DNA of 10,556 nt, from positions 1-10,556 of the forward strand of contig JAHFDX010000075.1 of NCBI GenBank assembly GCA_023248785.1. Direction: 5' to 3'. The stretch is from Myxococcales bacterium. GTDB lineage: Bacteria > Myxococcota_A > Polyangia > Polyangiales > Polyangiaceae. Within the stretch, counting starts at the first letter, position 1; every line of letters begins with the position of its first letter. A model generated the notes under the pieces. That model was not told the origin of the DNA. It saw only the letters and a program-made list of their open reading frames with translations, and did not search any database. The translations under genes and the position numbers were made by a program. Shown in pieces: positions 1 to 5,748 of this stretch.

Positions 1-713
1 AGCTTACGACCCCCGCCGTTGGCAAGCACCGTAGCCAAGTACGAGAGGTGGCTGCGCAGGCGCGTGAACTCTTCGGTCACATCCGCGCGTTCGATCGCAC
101 GGGCGGTTTCATGGGCCAAACGCGACTCGTCAAGGGTCGTGTCGGCGAGCCATTCACGCATTCTTGTGGTGAACCGCACCTTCCATGCCGCTTGCGCATG
201 CGTTGTCAGGAGCTCGAGCTGGCCAAGGAACCCAACGATGCGATCGGACGCGGCGCGAAAGTACCCGAGAAGCGCTTCGCCTTCGGTTTGGCGAGAGTGG
301 ATGAGCGCGCTGAGGGCTTCGTCGACGGCGTCGGTTGTCGCTCCTTGAAGGGCATCGCCGGAAACTAGTGGGCCCAGTCGTTCCGCGAACGCGGCCAACA
401 TCGAAAAGGGGACGGGCTCGCGCGGAGCCACGGCGTCGCGGACTCGGACAAGTTGCGCAAAGAGATCACGCGCCTGCTCGACCGAAATAGGTGCCTTCGA
501 TTGCAAGAACTCGAGCCGAACAAACACGTCGACGTGTCCGCGCTCAAGGCGCGTCCTCGCCAGGCGTTCGATGACCGCAGCGAGCTCGACATACTCTCGA
601 GGCGCATGCACGCGCACCTCGAGATGTTTGTGGTTCACACTACGCATCTCCACGATCAGCGTGCTTTCGCCGACCGTTCGTCTTGCGCTTCCGTGGCCCG
701 TCATACTCCGCAT
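1..713 (-). CDS. yicC: YicC-family endoribonuclease, C-terminus cut by window edge
   Basis: Translating the minus strand from the ATG at 713 gives an open frame running off the left edge (237 codons visible, full family length about 290). The start MRSMTGHGSA matches the family signature M-x-SMTGFG. It is followed by EMRSVNHKHLEVRV (the S-x-N-x-R-x-LE region), ERGHVDVFVR, and near the cut RLRSHLSYL and GGGRKL, which in full proteins leads into the DUF1732 C-terminal domain; only the start of that region is present. YicC proteins are cytoplasmic and, from work on the E. coli protein, act as endoribonucleases; activity here is inferred by family. The gene lies 21 nt after the zinc-ribbon gene, last in the visible operon, and has no clear ribosome binding site, so it may depend on translation of the gene before it. 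In many bacteria yicC sits beside gmk, which could lie just outside the window. Confidence 0.9.
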   Translation of the reverse strand, partial: MRSMTGHGSARRTVGESTLIVEMRSVNHKHLEVRVHAPREYVELAAVIERLARTRLERGHVDVFVRLEFLQSKAPISVEQARDLFAQLVRVRDAVAPREPVPFSMLAAFAERLGPLVSGDALQGATTDAVDEALSALIHSRQTEGEALLGYFRAASDRIVGFLGQLELLTTHAQAAWKVRFTTRMREWLADTTLDESRLAHETARAIERADVTEEFTRLRSHLSYLATVLANGGGRK

Positions 714-734
714 GTGTAAATTGACCGGTGTGAG

Positions 735-1049
735 TTACTTTTTGAACAATGAATCCAACTTAGATTTGCTTGCAGCGACCCGAGACGTGTTGTCTTCCAG
801 TGCGCCCGCGCGAAAGGTGAAAAAGGTGCAACGATTTGCGGCCTCGCGATCTGGAATGTACTCGGCGATGTGTTCTTTGCATTGGTTGTAGGCGGAAGGA
901 TCCCAATACTCGCAGTTTTTGCAGCTGTGTAAGTCGGCGGCACAATGCGGGCATTGGTCTGCACGCTGCATTTTTACTTCGAAAACGAGTTCGGCTTTGC
1001 ACTTGTGGCAATAGTGCTTCTTCTCTTCGACCTTGGGAATCCAACCCAT
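735..1049 (-). CDS. Small zinc-ribbon protein with eight cysteines
   Basis: This 104-residue protein has eight cysteines. C14-x2-C17 and C33-x2-C36 form a typical zinc ribbon. They are followed by C43-x2-C46, C57 and C74, a plausible second metal site, inside a segment reading CKNCEYWDPSAYNQC. The tail after residue 80 is charged, lysine-rich and probably disordered. There is no signal peptide or membrane segment, so it should be cytoplasmic. Proteins of this layout are common hypothetical proteins in Deltaproteobacteria/Myxococcota; I know of no assigned function. The ATG at 1049 lies 1 nt after the DUF507 stop codon, and GAGGA about 7 nt upstream, inside the DUF507 gene, serves as ribosome binding site, so the two are very likely translationally coupled. 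A nucleic-acid or protein-binding role is a guess from the zinc-ribbon fold. Confidence 0.85.
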   Translation of the reverse strand: MGWIPKVEEKKHYCHKCKAELVFEVKMQRADQCPHCAADLHSCKNCEYWDPSAYNQCKEHIAEYIPDREAANRCTFFTFRAGALEDNTSRVAASKSKLDSLFKK

Positions 1050-1050
1050 C

Positions 1051-1560
1051 TCACAGTCCTCGCTTGCGCATCACCGCTTCGCGCACCCGAGCATACTCAA
1101 CGTCCCACTGCGATGTTCCTTCGCGGACGTGGCGCAATTGCGCGCGAATTTCGGTCTCAACTTCATCGTCCGCCGACATGTACTTTTTGAAAACGGGTGC
1201 CATCTTGCGACGGAGCTCAACGTCTTCCACCCATATTTCCTCGACGTGGTGCGAGTAGCCGAACATCTCGACGACTTGGTCGAGGAGGTAGTCGAGAGTT
1301 TCGTCACCGATCTTGATCCCTTTTTCGTCCGCGGCGAGTTTTCGCACGCGCTGGTATTCGGCTTGGGGTCGCCCCGTGCGCTCAAGCACATCTTTGGCGC
1401 GCTCGTTTACCTCGCGCTCGGTGCTCAAGTACTGATCGAGCACGGCTTTGACATCGGCCTCGACCTCTCGTGGCGACTCCACCTCGATCGACTTGTCCGC
1501 CATCAGTGCGCGCACGACGTCTGTGGCAATGTTTTGGACCTTTCCCGAATAAAGGCGCAT
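1051..1560 (-). CDS. DUF507 family protein with two similar halves
   Basis: This 169-residue cytoplasmic protein matches the DUF507 family in length and in its start MRLYSGKVQNIA. The frame could begin three codons earlier at a TTG (1569), but the ATG at 1560 gives the family-typical N-terminus. It is built from two related halves of about 85 residues. In the first, EVEADVKAVLDQYLSTEREV leads to EYQRVRKLAADEKG; in the second, DVELRRKMAPVFKKYMSADDEV leads to EYARVREAVMRKRG (each shown in pieces of at most 20 residues: EVEADVKAVLDQY / DVELRRKMAPVFKKY). Composition is helical, highly charged and without cysteine. No function is established for DUF507. It lies 57 nt after the RelA/SpoT-like gene and 1 nt before the zinc-ribbon gene, so it is probably in the same operon and coupled to the latter. 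Confidence 0.9.
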   Translation of the reverse strand: MRLYSGKVQNIATDVVRALMADKSIEVESPREVEADVKAVLDQYLSTEREVNERAKDVLERTGRPQAEYQRVRKLAADEKGIKIGDETLDYLLDQVVEMFGYSHHVEEIWVEDVELRRKMAPVFKKYMSADDEVETEIRAQLRHVREGTSQWDVEYARVREAVMRKRGL

Positions 1561-1617
1561 GAGCGCCAACGTACTACGGCCCCTCTCGCGTTGGGAGCCT
1601 GAGGTTTTACCTCGGCC

Positions 1618-2769
1618 CTACGACCGCCGCTTTCCCGGTGTTAATGAAGGGCGGGCGGGTGGAATCGTGGAGCGGGATTTGTCGGACCGGCGAGGTTTCT
1701 CGGGCGGCAGCAGGTGCAAGCGCCGCAAAACGGCCACCTTTTGACGTTCTTTGTATTGCGCATGCGATGCGTCACCCGTTTCGTTCTTTGCTTCGGTTGC
1801 ACGGTCGACGACTTGAAACTCGCAGATGACGAACCCGACATTTCCAAGGCGCTCGCCTTCCTCGGAAGCGCGACGAAGCACGCGGTCCGGAAGGCGAATG
1901 GGCATGTCCACGACAAAGTGAACCACGCGGTACGTGGCCGCGCTGAACTGGTTGTCGTTGGGCCGAAACTCGTCGTCTGGGGATTTTTGAAGCTGCGGCA
2001 GGAGTTTAGCGAGGGCGGGTTGGTCTTCGCAGTACGCGCGGAACGCGAACAGCGAGTTGATGCTCTGATCGGGAACGACGTAGTTGAACGGAAAGAGCTT
2101 TTGCGTGAGGTATTGAACGACGGGGAAAATATCGTCTTTTTCCCGCATAACAATTCGAAATCGCAGCTTGTCGTAAATCTGAGCCGCCGTTGTTTCCTGC
2201 TTCGAAAGGAGCTTGGTATAGAGCGAATCCTTGTTCTTGCGCCCCCCCACGAACTCGACGATCGGAAAACCTCCCGCGAGCATGCCACCGATGACGCGGT
2301 AAACCTTCTCTTCGACCAAGTGAAATAGCTCTTGGTCGCTGATGGGCACGTGCATCAAAAGTTCGCGTCCCTCGAGGTGGTGGATGATGTGCATGCACTT
2401 CAACACCGTGCAGGCGCAGAGTTGCTTGTGGCCCTGTCCCGAGGCGAGCTTCACCAACTCTTCCACGCGCAGCCGGCGGACGGACGACGGGATCGGGAAC
2501 GAGAAATTTCGCTGCAGGTAGTCGATGGCCTCGACCTTGATGGCTTCGAGGCGGCTGCGGTCGTAGGGGTCGGTGAGGCGAAATTCCTGGACAGCAAAGA
2601 ACTGCCGAATGTCGGTTTCGTTCGTTAGATCAAGCCTTTGCCAATCGATGACAGAACTGCCGTAAAGAATGAGCCGAATGCTCTCGAGGTCCGCGAGATC
2701 GAGCTCGTCGAGCTTCTTAAGCCCTCCAGTGGGAGGAGGCCGGGGAGCGGGCCGAGAGCTTCCTTTCAT
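1618..2769 (-). CDS. RelA/SpoT nucleotidyltransferase-like protein (unnamed myxobacterial family)
   Basis: With the ATG at 2769 the protein has 383 residues. The frame could extend 21 codons to a TTG at 2832, but the ATG lies 7 nt after the upstream stop and has GGGTGA as a plausible ribosome binding site. Residues 1-20 are a Pro-rich tail and 20-165 mainly helical. From about 170 the order of motifs follows the RelA/SpoT synthetase domain: GGRKNKDSLYTKL (176-187) like GRxKHxYSIYxKM; IYDKLRFRIV (198-207) like the catalytic-Asp strand, with D200; TYRVVH (279-284) like GYxSLH; CEFQVVD (316-322) like the catalytic-Glu EIQIRT, with E317; and SHAQYKERQ (335-343) like AHWKYKE. Two insertions, about 36 and 22 residues, separate the motifs compared with RelA. 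The key acidic residues are kept, so activity as a (p)ppGpp or related nucleotide pyrophosphokinase is possible but unproven. No HD hydrolase, TGS or ACT domain is seen. From memory, unverified, it resembles myxobacterial entries labelled TIGR04552. Confidence 0.75.
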   Translation of the reverse strand: MKGSSRPAPRPPPTGGLKKLDELDLADLESIRLILYGSSVIDWQRLDLTNETDIRQFFAVQEFRLTDPYDRSRLEAIKVEAIDYLQRNFSFPIPSSVRRLRVEELVKLASGQGHKQLCACTVLKCMHIIHHLEGRELLMHVPISDQELFHLVEEKVYRVIGGMLAGGFPIVEFVGGRKNKDSLYTKLLSKQETTAAQIYDKLRFRIVMREKDDIFPVVQYLTQKLFPFNYVVPDQSINSLFAFRAYCEDQPALAKLLPQLQKSPDDEFRPNDNQFSAATYRVVHFVVDMPIRLPDRVLRRASEEGERLGNVGFVICEFQVVDRATEAKNETGDASHAQYKERQKVAVLRRLHLLPPEKPRRSDKSRSTIPPARPSLTPGKRRS

Positions 2770-2776
2770 GCGGGGC

Positions 2777-2998
2777 TCACCCGGGCAGGGAAGGTCCGCT
2801 TCGGTCAACCTGCACGTGCGTTGACGTTGCAACGGGACGAGGCGGATGCGAGCGCCCGAGCGACAGCGTTCCGACGAAGATACACGCCGTCACCATGAGG
2901 ATCGCAAAATGCCCCAAAAAGGCGCCCGAACAACCGGCGGCCGCAACGGGTGCCAGAGCAACGAGCCACCAGGGAGTCAAGTTGAGTCGAGCCTTCAA
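2777..2998 (-). CDS. Small two-helix membrane peptide, TTG start
   Basis: This 73-residue product starts at a TTG (2998) preceded by a strong ribosome binding site, AGGAG with an 8-nt spacer (minus strand, about 3007-3011). The frame is open much further upstream, but that extension (to 3265) runs through the divergent promoter region and lacks protein-like composition. The peptide has a short basic N-terminus (KARLN) and a hydrophobic segment from about residue 9 to 22 ending AAAGC. A second hydrophobic segment FLGHFAILMVTACIFVGTL (about 26-44) follows, then a polar tail rich in Ser, Pro and Val. Two transmembrane helices are the simplest reading; a lipoprotein cleaved at the AAGC cysteine is a weaker alternative because the second hydrophobic stretch follows at once. 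It ends 7 nt before the RelA/SpoT-like gene, so the two are probably translationally coupled. I do not recognise a family. Confidence 0.6.
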   Translation of the reverse strand: MKARLNLTPWWLVALAPVAAAGCSGAFLGHFAILMVTACIFVGTLSLGRSHPPRPVATSTHVQVDRSGPSLPG

Positions 2999-3279
2999 AC
3001 GGGAATCTCCTCTACAACTACAGTATGACAACGTCCGACATCGCTTCGGGGCAGTCAACTTTTCTACCGATTCGGAAACGCTCGCCGCAAGGAAAAGGAG
3101 TCCCGCTCGGGACGCGAGCCGGTCGAAAAGGGCGATTTTTCTAGATGGGGTGGAAAAATATGGTGACGGCGTGTTGACTTGGGAGCGGGAGAGGGGTTGC
3201 CGGGCTTCGGATGTGTTCATACGCTGAGTGGGAAGCGCGCGGAGGACGTTCCCCGCGACGCGCAACCAGGAGCAGCGAG
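2999..3279. promoter_or_regulatory. Divergent intergenic region between the minus-strand operon and panB
   Basis: This 281-nt non-coding stretch must hold the promoters of both the minus-strand operon and panB. Toward the operon, CATACT preceded by TG (minus strand, 3022-3030) resembles an extended -10 element and would give a leader of about 15-20 nt before the AGGAG site; no good -35 is seen at the right distance. Toward panB, TTGACT (3174-3179) and TTGCCG (3197-3202) are possible -35 elements without a convincing -10. It also contains inverted repeats at 3080-3119 and an A/T-tract pair, TTTTTC/GAAAAA, at 3136-3158. All assignments here are by eye. Confidence 0.45.
3080..3119. repeat. Nested inverted repeats with two competing hairpins
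   Basis: GCTCGC (3080-3085) pairs with GCGAGC (3114-3119). Inside, GTCCCG (3100-3105) pairs with CGGGAC (3108-3113) as a short-loop hairpin. Alternatively GCTCG (3105-3109) pairs with CGAGC (3115-3119) around a 5-nt loop, which excludes the inner hairpin. A T5 run (3136-3140) follows 16 nt later. The symmetry could be an operator or an RNA switch-like leader, but it could also be chance in GC-rich sequence. Confidence 0.35.
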
Positions 3280-4140
3280 ATGTACAACGAAGGCAGCCGC
3301 ACCGCGGCAGAGCGAGAGACCGCGCCTCGCATCCGGGCCGCGAAGGGCAAACGCAAGCTTGTAATGGTCACCGCGTACGACGTCGCCATGGCTCGGCTCG
3401 TCGATGAGGCGGGCGTCGATATGGTGTTGGTGGGTGACTCACTTGGCATGGTGTTTCAAGGTGAAGCAAACACGCTCAAAGTGACGCTCGGCGAAGTTTG
3501 CTACCACGGTCGCGCAGTCGCGCGGGGGCTAGCCCGAGCCCATCTCGTCGGCGACATGCCCTTTATGAGTTACCAAGTGTCGCCCGAGCAAGCGGTCGCA
3601 AGTGCGGGTCAGATGGTCAAAGAGGGGGCCTTCGAAGCGGTGAAGCTCGAGGGTGGACAAGTGTTTGCCGAGCACGTTCGACGCATCGTTCAAGCGGGAA
3701 TCCCGGTGATGGGCCACGTGGGGCTCCTCCCGCAAAGTGTTCACGCCCTAGGTGGTTTTCGCGTGCAGGGAAAGACTGCGAGCGAAGCGGATCGAATCGT
3801 CGTAGACGCCCGCGCGCTTGAGGAAGCGGGAGCGTATTGCATTGTGCTTGAGGCGGTTCCGCCGGACGTGGCGTCCGTGATCACGCACACGGTTTCGGTG
3901 CCCACGATTGGCATCGGAGCGGGTGCACGGTGCGATGGGCAAGTGCTCGTTCTCAACGATCTGCTTGGCCTATCGCGCGCGCACGTCCCGCGTTTCGCAA
4001 AGGCGTTTGCAAACATAGGCGACGTCGTCGTGAAGGCCGTGGGCGCGTACGCGAACGAAGTGCGATCGGGAACGTTCCCCGGAGCAGAACACCAGTTTCA
4101 GGTGGTTTCAGGCAAGCACGCGCGCGAGTTAGGACTTTAG
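3280..4140 (+). CDS. panB: 3-methyl-2-oxobutanoate hydroxymethyltransferase
   Basis: This cytoplasmic enzyme transfers a hydroxymethyl group from 5,10-methylenetetrahydrofolate to 2-oxoisovalerate, giving ketopantoate, the first committed step of pantothenate and CoA synthesis. The 286-residue length is normal. A TIM-barrel with the full set of family motifs is visible: VGDSLGMV (D53, S54), GDMPFMSYQ (D92, metal ligand), VKLEGG (K122, E124), MGHVGLLPQS (H146), LEAVP (E191, catalytic base) and IGIGAGARCDGQVLV (210-225). The ATG at 3280 is chosen over an in-frame ATG at 3211 because CCAGGAG lies 7 nt upstream and the longer N-terminus is not family-like. The gene stands alone: panC and panD are not in the window. 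Its TAG stop overlaps the stop of the convergent Fe-S carrier gene. Confidence 0.96.
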   Translation: MYNEGSRTAAERETAPRIRAAKGKRKLVMVTAYDVAMARLVDEAGVDMVLVGDSLGMVFQGEANTLKVTLGEVCYHGRAVARGLARAHLVGDMPFMSYQVSPEQAVASAGQMVKEGAFEAVKLEGGQVFAEHVRRIVQAGIPVMGHVGLLPQSVHALGGFRVQGKTASEADRIVVDARALEEAGAYCIVLEAVPPDVASVITHTVSVPTIGIGAGARCDGQVLVLNDLLGLSRAHVPRFAKAFANIGDVVVKAVGAYANEVRSGTFPGAEHQFQVVSGKHARELGL

Positions 4141-4460
4141 AACGAGACGCTGTTTCCGCAACCGCACGAGCCGGTTGTGTTCGGATTGTTGAACTTGAAA
4201 CCAGCCGCATGAAGGCTCTCGACGTAATCGATCTCGGTGCTTTCCAAATATTGGAAGCTCAGTGGATCGACGTAGAGCTTGATGCCGCGGGACTCGAACA
4301 GCTCGTCGAGGTCGCCGACCTCCGTTTCAAAGTACAGATCGTACGTGAACCCCGCACACCCGCCTCCGACAACGCGAAGCCGCAAACCTTGGCCCTCGAG
4401 GCCTTCTTCGCTGGCAATTTCGTTAACTTTGGTGGCCGCTTTTTCGGTGAGAGTGATCAT
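4137..4460 (-). CDS. erpA: A-type iron-sulfur carrier protein (HesB/IscA/ErpA family)
   Basis: This 107-residue carrier accepts Fe-S clusters (or iron) during assembly and passes them to apo-enzymes in the cytoplasm. The three ligand cysteines are present: C35 in VVGGGCAGFTYDL, and C99 and C101 in the C-terminal TGSCGCGNS. VDPLSFQYL (64-72) resembles ErpA more than IscA, so erpA is the preferred name, but the split from iscA is not certain by eye. The family-like start MITLTEKA at 4460 is used, with GAGAAG 8 nt upstream; an in-frame ATG at 4487 would add nine residues. No isc or suf genes are adjacent. It lies 51 nt after the propeller gene in the same direction, and its TAA stop (4137-4139) overlaps the panB stop. 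Confidence 0.92.
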   Translation of the reverse strand: MITLTEKAATKVNEIASEEGLEGQGLRLRVVGGGCAGFTYDLYFETEVGDLDELFESRGIKLYVDPLSFQYLESTEIDYVESLHAAGFKFNNPNTTGSCGCGNSVSF

Positions 4461-4511
4461 GGTGTCGACTTCTCGAAGTATAGGCATAGATGCAAGCGGC
4501 CGCCACTCTAC

Positions 4512-5651
4512 CTAGGGGCTGCGGCTGACTTTCAGCAAGATTGCGGCAGACGGACAACTGACAATAAAGCCCTCCTGGCTTTCGGAAACCACGAGTTGGG
4601 GCAGTGAAGCGGGGTGGGAAGGGCACACGTGAAGCGAATCGATCTGTCGCGTATCGGGGTTAAACTCCCCCGCGTTGCCTGTTGCAGTTGACCAAAAAAT
4701 GCGTCCGGAGCGGTTCGCGAGAAGACTCAACGGCTGAGCTCCATCAACGAGGGATACGGATGGACCGAGGTCGATCGTACCGACCTCGTGGGCGTCGTCG
4801 TCGAGAAGTACCAATTCAACGCGCATGCCACCTGAAACGCGTGCGCCCACAAAATGGTGAGCACTCGCAATGATGTTTGGAAGCCACGAATCCGCTTCGC
4901 CTTCGACACTCTTCCAGCCGCCAGAGGTGAGGATCATCGGGGGCCTACCTCCGTTGAACGCGACCGCCACCATCGAGCCGCGCGCGGCAAGTGCACTGAT
5001 CGTGGCCCCTGGTATGCGCGCGCGGAGAGAGTTCTTTCCTCGGGCGGGAGACCACTGCCAAATTCGACCGCTGGCCGTCGAGAAAAACAGACCGCCACGA
5101 CCATCGCTCGCAAGTTGAATTGGAGGTTCTTCGAGAGTGGCCCAGCCCTCAACGACACCGCGTGACGAAATGGCCGCAAGGCCGCCCATGAACGCATAAA
5201 GGCCACCGCTTGCGGTTGGCAAGGGCCACACTGCGGGAAGTGGTTGCACCTCGAGGCTCGCGACGCGACGGACGTCGCCAGTGGAGTCAACAGAGACCAC
5301 AGTTCCGCGGGCCGAGGCGATGTACATCCAGGCTCCCGCTCCAGTTGGGATGAGCGGTGTGCTGGGTGTGGGAACCAACGTGCGCTGTTCTTCGATGCCG
5401 TCGTGGTAGCGAAGAAAGGTTCCGGTGTTGGTAAGGGCGAACACATTGGCACCCTCTGTCACAATGCTCGCAACCAAGCCCACGGGCTGTGCACGCCACT
5501 CGACGCGAAGTGGCTGTCCAGGGTTCGCGTTCGCCGCCCTCGCGTGTTCCGAAGCGAAAAACGCAAGCGCGATGGCCCCAGCGAGGGCCATAGAAAGGGC
5601 GGTTTTGCGTGCCCAAGAAATAGCGTGATCGAGGATCGTATTTCGCAACAC
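4512..5651 (-). CDS. Exported beta-propeller-like protein of unknown function
   Basis: From a GTG at 5651 (a TTG follows directly at 5648) the protein has 379 residues and a clear N-terminal export signal. This consists of WARK as the basic part, LSMALAGAIALAFF as the hydrophobic core, and a cleavage-type AxA at 37-39 (ARA-AN). The frame is open upstream to 5939, but that extension crosses the divergent lipoprotein gene and would bury the signal peptide. The mature part is a run of short beta-rich repeats such as NVFALTNTGTFLRY, GGLYAFMGGLAAISSRG, GGLFFSTASGRIWQW and GRIFWSTATGNAGEF, typical of PQQ/WD40/NHL-type propeller blades. Two cysteines near the end (HVCPS, IVSCPS) could form a disulfide. 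A periplasmic or secreted binding or scaffold role is inferred; no catalytic motif is seen. It precedes the erpA-like gene by 51 nt and may share its transcript. Confidence 0.75.
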   Translation of the reverse strand: MLRNTILDHAISWARKTALSMALAGAIALAFFASEHARAANANPGQPLRVEWRAQPVGLVASIVTEGANVFALTNTGTFLRYHDGIEEQRTLVPTPSTPLIPTGAGAWMYIASARGTVVSVDSTGDVRRVASLEVQPLPAVWPLPTASGGLYAFMGGLAAISSRGVVEGWATLEEPPIQLASDGRGGLFFSTASGRIWQWSPARGKNSLRARIPGATISALAARGSMVAVAFNGGRPPMILTSGGWKSVEGEADSWLPNIIASAHHFVGARVSGGMRVELVLLDDDAHEVGTIDLGPSVSLVDGAQPLSLLANRSGRIFWSTATGNAGEFNPDTRQIDSLHVCPSHPASLPQLVVSESQEGFIVSCPSAAILLKVSRSP

Positions 5652-5748
5652 TGGACTCTTTGTAGCGATCTCGGGTAATTCTGCGCGGCTATCGGGCCCT
5701 CTCGGCCCCTCGAACGAAGCGCAGGTACAGTACAAGGAGTGAACGTTC
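5652..5748. promoter_or_regulatory. Divergent promoter region, propeller gene / lipoprotein gene
   Basis: About 97 nt separate the two divergent starts, so promoters for both must lie here or extend into the coding ends. The lipoprotein gene has a strong ribosome binding site, AAGGAG at 5734-5739, 9 nt before its ATG. A small palindromic motif GTACAGTAC lies at 5725-5733. I see no convincing -35/-10 pair in either direction. Confidence 0.4.

Noticed and set aside
1033..1602. 189-codon plus-strand open frame over the DUF507 gene
   Set aside because: Antisense shadow of DUF507, whose family start and internal repeats are clear.
1714..2328. 204-codon plus-strand open frame inside the RelA/SpoT-like gene
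   Set aside because: Antisense shadow: the minus-strand frame has clear domain motifs, and this one has no recognisable motif or ribosome binding site.
2999..3265. N-terminal extension of the small membrane peptide (frame open to 3265)
   Set aside because: The TTG at 2998 has an excellent AGGAG site; the extension occupies the divergent promoter region and its composition is not protein-like.
4158..4178. CAACCG/CGGTTG hairpin in the erpA-like 3' end as a terminator
   Set aside because: It lies inside coding sequence (the conserved Cys motif region), the stem is 6 bp, and no T run follows on either strand.
3930..4607. 225-codon plus-strand open frame spanning the panB end and the erpA-like gene
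   Set aside because: Overlaps two well-supported genes and has Arg-rich shadow composition.
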